From Psychrobacillus vulpis (GTDB lineage Bacteria; Bacillota; Bacilli; Bacillales_A; Planococcaceae): a DNA stretch of 52,842 bases. A program made the position numbers and the translations under genes. The notes beneath the pieces are model-generated. The model saw only the letters and a list, made by a program, of their open reading frames with translations, made no database searches and was not told the DNA's origin. Shown here in pieces: positions 9,891 through 17,394 of the stretch. Location: positions 65,191 through 118,032 of the forward strand of contig NZ_VDGI01000012.1 in the NCBI RefSeq assembly GCF_006861825.1, given 5' to 3'. Numbering within the stretch: position 1 is the stretch's first letter; every line of letters starts with the position of its first letter.

Positions 9891-11594
9891 TTGTTAAAAG
9901 AATTATCAATCAAAAATTTTGCAATTATTGATGAATTAACAGTTAGCTTTGAAGAAGGGCTTACAGTTTTAACTGGAGAGACTGGCGCAGGTAAATCAAT
10001 CATAATTGATGCGGTTCATTTGCTATGTGGTGGAAGAGGGTCTCAAGAGTTTATTCGACATGGTGCAAAAAAAGCAGAATTAGAAGGGTTGTTTATCATT
10101 TCTAACCCTAAGCACGGCGTCTTCAAAAAGATGACCGACGTAGGTATTGACATAGAGGAAGAATCTATCATTTTAAGAAGAGATATAAACGACTCTGGAA
10201 AAAGTGTTTGCCGTGTAAATGGAAAGTTAGTAACAATTGGTATATTGCGAGAAATAGGTGCTTCTTTGATAGATATACATGGACAGCATGAAAGCCAAGA
10301 ATTAATGGATGAAAAAGCACATATTCATTTGTTAGATCAATTTTCTGGAGAAAAACTAAAAGTTGTAAAAGATGCTTATCAAGAGCTTTTTGCAAAATAT
10401 AAAAAATGGAAAAAAGAATTAGCAACATTAACTGAAAATGAACAACAAATTGCACATAAAATTGATTTGTATACGTTTCAAGTAGATGAAATAGAGGATG
10501 CTAACTTAGTAGTTGGAGAAGAAGAACAACTACAAGAAGAAAAAAGAAAGCTTCAAAACTTTCACAAGGTTTTTGATAAAATGAGCAATGCATATGAAGC
10601 CATTCTAGGGGAATCTAAAGGTCTAGATTATATTGGAACTGCAATGGTAGAATTGCAGGATATTTCAGATGTTGACAAAAATATGTCGGAACTAAGTGAA
10701 CAGGTTTCATCAGCATTTTACATTTTACAAGATGCTGCTCACCAATTAAAGAATGAATTAGATGAGATGGAATACGATACAAATCAACTCCAATATGTGG
10801 AAGACCGCTTAGCTGTTATACAAACATTGAAACGAAAGTATGGTCAATCTATAGAAGATATTCTCGCCTATAAACAACAAATTACAAAGAATTTAGAGCA
10901 GCTTGTGAATAGAGACGAACAAATTCAAAAAACAGCAGAAAAAATTGCTCAAATAGAGAAAGATTTAGAACTAGAAGCAAATGATTTAACCGATAAACGT
11001 AAAATTGCATCAAAGCAATTAAGTGAAGCAATAATGGAGCAATTACAAGAACTTTATATGGAAAAAGCAACATTTTCTGTGATGTTTCATGAGCATCAGA
11101 ATACATCATATAATGAAAATGGTATGGATGATTTGTCCTTTTATATTTCAACGAATGTTGGGGAACCTTTAAAAGCATTAACGAAAATTGCTTCTGGTGG
11201 GGAATTGTCTCGAATGATGCTTGCATTAAAAAGCATTTTCTCCAAACACCAAGGAATTACATCCATCATTTTTGATGAAGTGGATACTGGAGTAAGTGGT
11301 CGTGTGGCACAAGCAATCGCAGAGAAAATAGCTGGAATTGCAACTAACTCCCAAGTTTTATGTATTTCCCACTTGCCTCAAGTTGCCGCAATGGCTGATC
11401 AGCATCTAATGATTAAAAAAGAAGTAACTGGGAATCGAACTTTTACTGTTTTAGAAGAAGTAATTGATGATAAACGTGCAGAAGAGTTAAGTCGTATGAT
11501 GTCAGGTGCTGAAATTACTAGTACAACATTAAAGCATTCCAAAGAGCTGCTAAAATTAGCAAAAGAACGAAAAAAAATAGTACGAAAACTGTGA
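9891..11594 (+). CDS. recN: DNA repair protein RecN
   Basis: SMC-like ATPase recruited early to double-strand breaks, tethering DNA ends for recombination. Walker A is GETGAGKS (about residues 31-38). Two long coiled-coil arms span about 160-390. The C-terminal ATPase half holds the signature SGGELSRMMLALK and Walker B IIFDEVDTGVSG. 567 aa is typical. The start is TTG 9891, with AGAGGTG 7 bases upstream. No LexA box was recognised upstream; the leader is occupied by the repeat at 9780-9872. Confidence 0.95.
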   Translation: MLKELSIKNFAIIDELTVSFEEGLTVLTGETGAGKSIIIDAVHLLCGGRGSQEFIRHGAKKAELEGLFIISNPKHGVFKKMTDVGIDIEEESIILRRDINDSGKSVCRVNGKLVTIGILREIGASLIDIHGQHESQELMDEKAHIHLLDQFSGEKLKVVKDAYQELFAKYKKWKKELATLTENEQQIAHKIDLYTFQVDEIEDANLVVGEEEQLQEEKRKLQNFHKVFDKMSNAYEAILGESKGLDYIGTAMVELQDISDVDKNMSELSEQVSSAFYILQDAAHQLKNELDEMEYDTNQLQYVEDRLAVIQTLKRKYGQSIEDILAYKQQITKNLEQLVNRDEQIQKTAEKIAQIEKDLELEANDLTDKRKIASKQLSEAIMEQLQELYMEKATFSVMFHEHQNTSYNENGMDDLSFYISTNVGEPLKALTKIASGGELSRMMLALKSIFSKHQGITSIIFDEVDTGVSGRVAQAIAEKIAGIATNSQVLCISHLPQVAAMADQHLMIKKEVTGNRTFTVLEEVIDDKRAEELSRMMSGAEITSTTLKHSKELLKLAKERKKIVRKL

Positions 11595-11623
11595 AGACCT
11601 TAAATTTTGGGGTCTTCTTTTTT
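11593..11623 (+). terminator. Rho-independent terminator after recN
   Basis: GAAGACC pairs with GGTCTTC and is followed by a run of Ts. The stem begins within the recN stop codon. Confidence 0.8.
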
Positions 11624-11798
11624 ACCAGGATTCACAGCCCAATTAATTCTCGACAATCTTTCGAAAAAAAATGTCTCCTACGAAATCCCGCATTTCCTTG
11701 TCGCACCAAGGCAGAGTCTTCGGCTTTTCATATTATCAATTATTTACCTCACATAGAGTCTTTATCGCAGGATATAGTAATTGTATAGGAGGTGAAAC

Positions 11799-12761
11799 AT
11801 GAAGCCAAGCTATCGTATATGGTCGCTAATTCCAATACTTTTCTTTACTTTATTCTTTGCAGTAAGTCCTTCATTTGCACAAAAAACAACTTCCTCGGTA
11901 GTACCATTAGGTCAATCCATACAAATTGACCTACAGTACGGAGCTGTATTTTTAAATAATGACGTATTGTTATCAGACGATTATTGGCTGCGGACAGGTG
12001 ACTCCATTCATCAAATCAATTCACAAAAAGTCGCAACAATGGAAGATGTTAAAACGCATATAAAAGATAAAGAGCAAATCACTATTCATTATGAGCGAAA
12101 TAAAAAAATGTATACAAAAGAAATCACTTCTGACCAAATGTTGAAACTTCTTCCATTTTTGAGAGATGCAACAGAGGGTATTGGTACTTTAACGTATTTT
12201 GATTTGGAAACAAATGAATTTGGTGCACTAGGTCATCAAATTGTCGACCATGCGTCAGGATTAACTCCAAAGTTTTCGGAAGGATCTATTTACCTGTCTT
12301 CAATTGAACAAATAAAGAAAAGTATTCCAGGTAAGCCTGGTTACAAAATTACTTCCCATCATAATAATACTTCTCCTATAGGGGGAGTAAACGAAAATAA
12401 CGTGTATGGCATTTTCGGCAAAATAGATGCAGATGCAATGGACAATATTTCTATGAAAGAAGTTGAAATTGCTGACAAAGAAGCAATAATGACTGGTGAA
12501 GCAATTATGCGAACTTCTATCGATGGCCAAAAAGTACAAGACTTTGCAATTGAAATTACGACTGTCGAAGGCCATTTATTTCAATTTACAGTAACAGATG
12601 AAACATTAATTGAAAAAACAGGTGGCATTCTTCAAGGGATGAGCGGAAGTCCAATTATGCAACACAATAAATTAATAGGCGTCGTAACTCATATGTACGT
12701 AGATAAACCGAAAAATGGTGCAGCATTATCCATTACAGAAATGATGAAAAAAAATCCTTAG
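11799..12761 (+). CDS. spoIVB: SpoIVB signalling peptidase (S55 family)
   Basis: Serine peptidase secreted from the forespore into the intermembrane space. It cleaves SpoIVFA to trigger pro-sigma-K processing by SpoIVFB. An N-terminal signal/anchor (WSLIPILFFTLFFAVSPSF), a short PDZ-like region (about 35-115) and an S55 peptidase domain are visible. Catalytic elements are the His in GALGHQ (about 149) and the Ser in GMSGSP (about 282). At 320 aa it is shorter than the roughly 425-aa B. subtilis protein, with a trimmed PDZ and C-terminus. ATG 11799 follows AGGAGGTG. CATATTA near 11728 could be a forespore sigma -10 element, but no convincing -35 was found. Confidence 0.93.
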   Translation: MKPSYRIWSLIPILFFTLFFAVSPSFAQKTTSSVVPLGQSIQIDLQYGAVFLNNDVLLSDDYWLRTGDSIHQINSQKVATMEDVKTHIKDKEQITIHYERNKKMYTKEITSDQMLKLLPFLRDATEGIGTLTYFDLETNEFGALGHQIVDHASGLTPKFSEGSIYLSSIEQIKKSIPGKPGYKITSHHNNTSPIGGVNENNVYGIFGKIDADAMDNISMKEVEIADKEAIMTGEAIMRTSIDGQKVQDFAIEITTVEGHLFQFTVTDETLIEKTGGILQGMSGSPIMQHNKLIGVVTHMYVDKPKNGAALSITEMMKKNP

Positions 12762-12773
12762 TATTTTCTATAG

Positions 12774-12805
12774 AGACCACACCGAAAATTTGGTGTGGTC
12801 TTTTT
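12774..12805 (+). terminator. Rho-independent terminator after spoIVB
   Basis: AGACCACACC pairs perfectly with GGTGTGGTCT across an 8-base loop, followed by five Ts. Confidence 0.88.
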
Positions 12806-12838
12806 CCTGTAATTTGTTAAAATTATAAGTAAGAATTA

Positions 12839-12876
12839 TTCGACAAGGAGATAGAAATAGTTGTTAATTTGTCGAA
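12839..12876 (+). promoter_or_regulatory. Two 0A boxes upstream of spo0A
   Basis: TTCGACA (12839-12845) and TGTCGAA (12870-12876) are exact matches, in opposite orientation, to the Spo0A~P core site TGTCGAA. The second overlaps the sigma-A-like -35 box. This fits autoregulation of spo0A as known in B. subtilis. Confidence 0.7.
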
Positions 12877-12896
12877 CGTTAAAAGAAACGTATTAT
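12869..12896 (+). promoter_or_regulatory. Candidate sigma-A promoter of spo0A
   Basis: TTGTCG (12869-12874) and TATTAT (12891-12896) are separated by 16 bases. The overlap with a 0A box suggests repression by Spo0A~P, like the vegetative spo0A promoter of B. subtilis. Confidence 0.45.
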
Positions 12897-12920
12897 AAAA
12901 GACTTATTTTTTATAAAAAT

Positions 12921-12949
12921 AAAGGATGCCGTCTAATAATAGCGAATAC
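12921..12949 (+). promoter_or_regulatory. Candidate sigma-H promoter of spo0A
   Basis: AAAGGATGC, 11 bases, then AGCGAATAC. This fits the sigma-H consensus RnAGGAwww-N11/12-RnnGAATww and corresponds to the sporulation promoter Ps known for spo0A. Confidence 0.65.
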
Positions 12950-12986
12950 TATCTATGTTAAAAAATACAAAAGGTGGATGAGCTCA

Positions 12987-13778
12987 ATGGAAAAAATAAA
13001 AATTGCAATTGTAGACGATAATAAAGATTTAATTCGCACAATGGATGCTTATTTTGACAATCACCCTGAAATAGAAGTAATTGGAACAGCTTTAAATGGA
13101 AAACTTTGTTTAGAAATGCTAGAAACAATCGAACCAGATGTATTACTACTGGACATTATTATGCCTCATCTTGATGGCATTGCTGTTTTAGATAGTATAC
13201 AAAAAAATGATCGAATAAATAATATTCAAGTCATTATGTTAACTGCTTTTGGTCAAGAAGACGTGATGAAACAAGCTGCAGAATTAGGTGCATCTTACTT
13301 TATGCTTAAGCCTTTTGAATTTGAAAGACTTGTTACCCAAATAAAACAAGTAGCTGGTAGAAAATCAAGTATCCAAGAACCTCCAGTGAAATCGAATCCT
13401 GAAAAAGAAGCAATACAAAATAAGCGAATGATTGACAACACCATAACAAATGTCATCAAAGAAATTGGGGTGCCAGCACATATTAAAGGCTATTCCTACT
13501 TAAGAGAAGCTATTCAAATGGTGTATTCCGATATCGAACTACTTGGATCCATCACAAAAGTATTGTATCCAGAAATTGCGAAAAAGTTTCAAACGACACC
13601 TTCTCGTGTAGAAAGAGCTATTCGACACGCAATTGAAGTCGCATGGAATAGAGGAAACTACGAAAGCATCTCCAAAATGTTTGGTTACACTGTCCACCAT
13701 TTGAAGAGTAAACCTACAAATAGTGAATTCATCGCGATGATCGCAGATAAAATTCGTATGGAGAATATGGCTAGCTAA
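12987..13778 (+). CDS. spo0A: Sporulation master regulator Spo0A
   Basis: Response regulator that integrates the phosphorelay and switches on sporulation. The receiver domain (about 1-125) has acidic residues DDN near the N-terminus, the phosphoacceptor Asp in [12 protein letters not shown], Thr in MLTAFGQED and Lys in MLKPFEFE. After a linker the C-terminal DNA-binding domain shows [25 protein letters not shown] and [10 protein letters not shown], nearly identical to B. subtilis. About 263 aa. ATG 12987 follows AAGGTGG with 9 bases of spacing. The frame is open 42 codons further upstream, across the sigma-H promoter. Conserved position after spoIVB. Confidence 0.97.
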   Translation: MEKIKIAIVDDNKDLIRTMDAYFDNHPEIEVIGTALNGKLCLEMLETIEPDVLLLDIIMPHLDGIAVLDSIQKNDRINNIQVIMLTAFGQEDVMKQAAELGASYFMLKPFEFERLVTQIKQVAGRKSSIQEPPVKSNPEKEAIQNKRMIDNTITNVIKEIGVPAHIKGYSYLREAIQMVYSDIELLGSITKVLYPEIAKKFQTTPSRVERAIRHAIEVAWNRGNYESISKMFGYTVHHLKSKPTNSEFIAMIADKIRMENMAS

Positions 13779-13837
13779 GTATTAATATTACAGCACTTAT
13801 TATAATTTTATGTTTTTAAAATGACTGTTGGTTAATC

Positions 13838-13942
13838 GATCAATCACACCGGAAAATTGATCAATCACGACGAACAATCGATCAATCACGACGAACAATC
13901 GATCAATCTTAACGAATAATCGATCAATCCATCGATAACCAA
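13838..13942 (+). repeat. 21-bp tandem array downstream of spo0A
   Basis: Five units with exact 21-base spacing of the core GATCAATC, at 13838, 13859, 13880, 13901 and 13922. The unit approximates GATCAATCACGACGAACAATC. No open frame uses it. Unit variability is highest at the array edges. Confidence 0.85.
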
Positions 13943-13985
13943 AAATGTGTTCTAGAATAAGAATTATATTTGAATAATATGTAAT

Positions 13986-14022
13986 AAACGATCTACTCCA
14001 TAATTTGAGAAGGTCGTTTTTT
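13986..14022 (+). terminator. Terminator downstream of the spo0A 21-bp array
   Basis: AACGATCT pairs with AGGTCGTT (one G.U) and is followed by T-rich sequence. It probably ends the spo0A transcript, which would include the tandem array. Confidence 0.6.
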
Positions 14023-14117
14023 CATTTATTAAAATAATGAGGTGAAAGAAATGGTAAGAAGAAGATAGACAGCCTTCTAGAAGGAGGCAATTTAAAAAAA
14101 TGGGAGATGTTTAAACA

Positions 14118-14189
14118 ATGAAAAAAAATAAATATGAAGTGGAGAATTTCTTTTCTGCATATGAGCAAATGTGCAATATCCCAATCTGA
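14118..14189 (+). CDS. Possible 23-codon ORF before a strong terminator
   Basis: ATG 14118 opens a 23-residue frame (MKKNKYEVENFF...CNIPI). GGGAG lies about 11 bases upstream, and a strong terminator sits about 100 bases downstream (14290-14338). I do not recognise it. It may be a real small peptide, a gene remnant in the spo0A-fapA gap, or chance. The rest of 14023-14401 shows an AAGGAGG-like motif near 14090 and no other gene. Confidence 0.25.
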   Translation: MKKNKYEVENFFSAYEQMCNIPI

Positions 14190-14289
14190 ATTTAAAGGCA
14201 AAAGTAAATAAAGAAATCCTCAACTATGGAATTACAAATTAATCAAAAAGTTTTTTACAAATGATCATTTTCATAGTAATGATAATATT

Positions 14290-14338
14290 AAAAAGTATCT
14301 TCATTTGCATAATATATGAAAATGAAGATACTTTTTAA
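14290..14338 (+). terminator. Strong bidirectional-type hairpin terminator
   Basis: A 17-base perfect stem (arms 14290-14306 and 14320-14336) with A-run and T-run flanks. It can act in either direction. It lies upstream of the FapA gene with no recognised gene directly before it. Confidence 0.8.
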
Positions 14339-14401
14339 TTTCTTTAAACCAATTTTTCGAAAAATGAGTATAATAGAGAGAAGGAAGGAAGTGGATAATT
14401 C

Positions 14402-15973
14402 ATGGTGATTGAAGAAAATAATGAAGTAGCCTTAACAGTGGAGAATGGAAGGGCTTACATTACTATTAAGACAGATGGATATAATCTAAAACAGTTTGAT
14501 GAAATGACAAGAAAATTACCTCGACTAAAAGTTACTAACTTTATGGCTCTTAAAAAGGCTTTGGATAGTAAATCACAAGAACCAATTGAAATTGGTAGTT
14601 GGATCGAAAGCGTAGGATTAGATATTAGTGGTGACAAAATGCAAGCTATTGTTACGATTTATGAAACGGAGAGTTACATTCAAGAACATATACACGAGAT
14701 TCAATCCAATATACAAAAATTACTTATTGAAAATAATATTGTATACGGGCATGAGTCAATAGATTTAGAAACTGTAAAAACAGGGAAATCATACATAGTT
14801 GCTAATGGTTTACAACCTCAACGGGGTGCAGATGCAATAGTAACGTATTTACAGCAAGCAGAAAAGAAACCTGAAATTAAAGAAGATGGTAAAGCAGATT
14901 ATTTTGACATGAATTTTATTGTGGAGATCAATGAAGGGTCATGGCTTGGTGAAAAAATACCTCCTAAGGAAGGGATTGAAGGCATAAACATATTTGGAGA
15001 ATCACTACCTGCAAGTAAAGGTGACGACATTCCGCTCAGATATGATACAGAATCAGCGTATGAAGTAGAAGAAGATGGGAAAATTGTTCTTCGTTCGAAA
15101 ACAAAAGGAGTAATAGGTGAAGTCAACGGTTTGCTTGCAGTTCAAAAGCATCTTGTCATTGAAGGGGACGTTGGATTAGAGACAGGAAATCTAAAATTTG
15201 ATGGCACTATACAAATAAAAGGTACAGTAATGCCAGGATATTCTGTTATCGCATCTGGAGATATTTCTGTAGAAGCAAACGATGGTGTTAATTCAGCAGA
15301 GCTTATTAAGTCGACGGAAGGGGATGTATTTATTAAGGGCGGCATTTTTGGACGAGATATTACAAAAGTAGAAGCCGGTAATAATATTTACATCAAGCAT
15401 GCTAATGGGTGCACATTAGAGGCAAAAGAAAATATCCATATTGGATTTTACGCATTAGGATCAACCGTTTTCGGAAACGAAGTTATTTTAGATGAACGAA
15501 AAGGAAAGATTATTGGTGGAAAAGTAATTGCTATTAACTCAATCACTACAGCTTTTTCCGGTAACAGCTTAGAAAGAAAGACAGAACTTATTGTACAAGG
15601 CATTGATCGAAAAATTTTGACCGAAAATGCGAAAGAAAAAGCGAAAGCGATGCTAAAAATTCAAGAAGAAATGGCAAAAACAAGTGAAAATATTACTCAG
15701 CTTAGCCAATTCAAAAATAATATGTCATCCCAACAGATTGCACTATATGAGCAAACGAAACAAAAATATAATCGTATGGAAATTGAAGTGAAAGAAATGG
15801 ATACGGAAATACAAAGAACCTTGAAAATGCTTCGTCATTCAGCAAACTATTTTATTCAAATTTCGCAAGAAGCAAATGCTGGAACAATTATTCAAATAGG
15901 AAGTAAATCAACAACATTATCTCATTCAAAAAAAGGAAAGTTTATGCTTGAAAATGGAGAGATAAATGTCTAA
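14402..15973 (+). CDS. FapA family (DUF342) protein
   Basis: 523-residue cytosolic protein of the FapA/DUF342 family: an N-terminal globular part, a central polymer-like repeat region (about 170-400, with VIEGDVGLETGNLKFDG and IKGGIFGRDI) and a C-terminal coiled coil (about 400-470). Function is poorly defined; relatives are linked to polar localisation and envelope processes. ATG 14402 follows AGGAAGTGG. It overlaps the next gene by 8 bases, so the two are probably coupled. No signal peptide or membrane segment is visible. Confidence 0.85.
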   Translation: MVIEENNEVALTVENGRAYITIKTDGYNLKQFDEMTRKLPRLKVTNFMALKKALDSKSQEPIEIGSWIESVGLDISGDKMQAIVTIYETESYIQEHIHEIQSNIQKLLIENNIVYGHESIDLETVKTGKSYIVANGLQPQRGADAIVTYLQQAEKKPEIKEDGKADYFDMNFIVEINEGSWLGEKIPPKEGIEGINIFGESLPASKGDDIPLRYDTESAYEVEEDGKIVLRSKTKGVIGEVNGLLAVQKHLVIEGDVGLETGNLKFDGTIQIKGTVMPGYSVIASGDISVEANDGVNSAELIKSTEGDVFIKGGIFGRDITKVEAGNNIYIKHANGCTLEAKENIHIGFYALGSTVFGNEVILDERKGKIIGGKVIAINSITTAFSGNSLERKTELIVQGIDRKILTENAKEKAKAMLKIQEEMAKTSENITQLSQFKNNMSSQQIALYEQTKQKYNRMEIEVKEMDTEIQRTLKMLRHSANYFIQISQEANAGTIIQIGSKSTTLSHSKKGKFMLENGEINV

Positions 15974-16691
15974 TATTCCTGTTTATGCACATAGAGGGGT
16001 TTCTACTGGTACTGTTGAAAATACAATGACAGCTTTTAAAAAAGCGGTCACATTGGGAGCAGATGGTATTGAATTAGACCTACAACTTTCTGCCGATGGA
16101 GTTGCATTTGTAACGCATGATATCGATTTCTTTCGCTTAGCGGGTAATAAAAGAAGAATTACAGATATGCGAGCCGATGAGATTATGCAATTGAAATTAG
16201 GGAAAACGTTCTATAGGAAGTTTTTTGGATGTAGAATATCAACGTTTGATGAATTTTTAAAATTTGCAATTCCCACTGGTATCAAACTTAATATCGAGTT
16301 AAAAGAATCTTTTTTAGGTAAAGGTGAAAAGATTAGAGAAGTAGTTGAAAAAAGTAAAGATGTACGAGATGTTCATTTTTCTTCTTTCGAGTTTAGTATT
16401 CTACAAACTATTCATGCTATGAAAACGAATGTACAAACTGCTTTTATCGGAAAAAAATATACTGAGTGGGACTATGTATTATCGATAAAAGAATTGGATG
16501 CAATTCATTTGAATAAAAAGTACTATAATTCGGATCTTATGTATTCCATATGGAATGCGGGGTTTCCGATGCGTTTTTACAATCTAAAAGGAAATGAAAC
16601 ATACATCGAAAATCCACATGAATCTGTCATTGGGTGGATCACTGATTTTCCAGACAAAGTAATGAAAAAACAAAAAAGGAATCTGACATAA
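15966..16691 (+). CDS. Glycerophosphodiester phosphodiesterase family protein
   Basis: Probable cytosolic phosphodiesterase cleaving glycerophosphodiesters to glycerol 3-phosphate and alcohol. The GDPD core shows the first catalytic His in YAHRGVSTGTVENT (about residue 8), the metal-binding GIELDLQ (Glu/Asp about 38-40), VTHD with the second His, and LNIELKE. 241 aa fits the family. It corresponds to the yqiK position of B. subtilis between spo0A and bkdR. The last codons form the 5' arm of a terminator hairpin that is duplicated across the following repeat element. Confidence 0.9.
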   Translation: MSNIPVYAHRGVSTGTVENTMTAFKKAVTLGADGIELDLQLSADGVAFVTHDIDFFRLAGNKRRITDMRADEIMQLKLGKTFYRKFFGCRISTFDEFLKFAIPTGIKLNIELKESFLGKGEKIREVVEKSKDVRDVHFSSFEFSILQTIHAMKTNVQTAFIGKKYTEWDYVLSIKELDAIHLNKKYYNSDLMYSIWNAGFPMRFYNLKGNETYIENPHESVIGWITDFPDKVMKKQKRNLT

Positions 16692-16708
16692 CTTAGTCAA
16701 GATTCCTT
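16672..16708 (+). terminator. Terminator hairpin, left duplicate
   Basis: AAGGAATCTGAC...GTCAAGATTCCTT overlaps the end of the GDPD gene. It lacks a T-run because it is followed directly by the repeat element. An almost identical hairpin lies at 16873-16909. Confidence 0.6.
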
Positions 16709-16710
16709 CC

Positions 16711-16873
16711 GAGTTGTAGACATAATTAGTTCGAAGGTATTACCTCAGACTGTCTTGAAAACGCTTGTCAGTCGAGGCGCGCCAGCGCGAGGCGGAAGCG
16801 AATAGAACTTTAAGTTCATGAGCTTACAACGAGTGCCAGTAACGAAGGATGAAAGCGTTTGTCAACAGTCTGA
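16711..16873 (+). repeat. MITE-like repeat, copy 1
   Basis: About 163 bases with near-terminal inverted repeats: CAGACTGTCTTGAAAACGCTT at 16746-16766 against AAGCGTTTGTCAACAGTCTG at 16853-16872. The interior is GC-rich and non-coding. It is highly similar along its length to 20666-20829. It is flanked by duplicated terminator hairpins at 16672-16708 and 16873-16909, as if an insertion had duplicated its target. Confidence 0.8.
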
Positions 16874-16909
16874 AAGGAATCTGACTTAAAACAGTCAAGA
16901 TTCCTTTTT
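16873..16909. terminator. Terminator hairpin, right duplicate (convergent genes)
   Basis: AAAGGAATCTGACT pairs with AGTCA-GATTCCTTT, with T-runs on both outer sides. It can stop readthrough from the plus strand and also overlaps the 3' end of the minus-strand DUF2627 gene. Confidence 0.75.
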
Positions 16910-17140
16910 CTTTTGAAATCGTGGTGCTACTTTTCCGTTTTTTCGATCTCTGTTTAATAAAAATCCTGCAAAAAAGCCTAAGCCTAAAACCGTGAAAAGG
17001 ATACCACATACAAATTGAAGCCATAACATTCCGAAAGGTAGTATATGTATTCCAAAAAATGTATCTCTCATGAGCTTAATACCAAAAGCAGCGAGTATAC
17101 CAGGGATTAATAATACGATTAAAGCGGCTAATCTAGCCAT
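16895..17140 (-). CDS. yqzF: DUF2627 family membrane protein (YqzF)
   Basis: 81-residue protein of unknown function with two membrane segments, ALIVLLIPGILAAFGIKLM and LWLQFVCGILFTVLGLGFFA, and a basic C-terminal tail. Family and position between the GDPD gene and bkdR match yqzF of B. subtilis. The start is set at ATG 17140 (MARLAAL), with AGGAG 8 bases upstream; the in-frame GTG at 17149 overlaps that site. Convergent with the GDPD gene. Confidence 0.85.
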   Translation of the reverse strand: MARLAALIVLLIPGILAAFGIKLMRDTFFGIHILPFGMLWLQFVCGILFTVLGLGFFAGFLLNRDRKNGKVAPRFQKKKES

Positions 17141-17180
17141 AAAATTCACTCCTGTGTCTGTCTAACCTCCGGCGCCGTCT

Positions 17181-17209
17181 ATTCGTGGGCAAATGGTGTC
17201 CCTACGAAT
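17181..17209. promoter_or_regulatory. Inverted repeat between yqzF and bkdR
   Basis: ATTCGTGGG and CCCTACGAAT form a nearly perfect dyad upstream of minus-strand yqzF and about 190 bases before bkdR. It could be an operator or part of the divergent promoter region. An exact 0A-box core TGTCGAA lies at 17254-17260 in the same gap. Function unproven. Confidence 0.3.
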
Positions 17210-17394
17210 CATCATTTTCAAACTAATATAAAAACCCTTTGAAGAAAAAATGTTGTCGAAAAGCAGGCGCCTTCCGCATTTCTTATTAAATTTAATTTTA
17301 CATGTGAGAATATTATTGTCAACTCATGGAACTTACGATATGATAAATGAGAAGTGCAATAACTTGCAGAGTGAATACGGGGGTGTGAATATTT

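Noticed and set aside
11591-11788. 65-codon frame between recN and spoIVB
   Set aside because: It starts inside the recN stop/terminator region and has no ribosome-binding site.
13838-13942. CRISPR array
   Set aside because: Units are contiguous 21-mers without spacers; no cas genes are nearby. The same holds for 44724-44849 and 24544-24695.
16746-16872. cre sites in the inverted repeats of the MITE-like element
   Set aside because: TGAAAACGCTT-GTCA and TGAAAGCGTTTGTCA resemble cre but carry an extra base that breaks the consensus.
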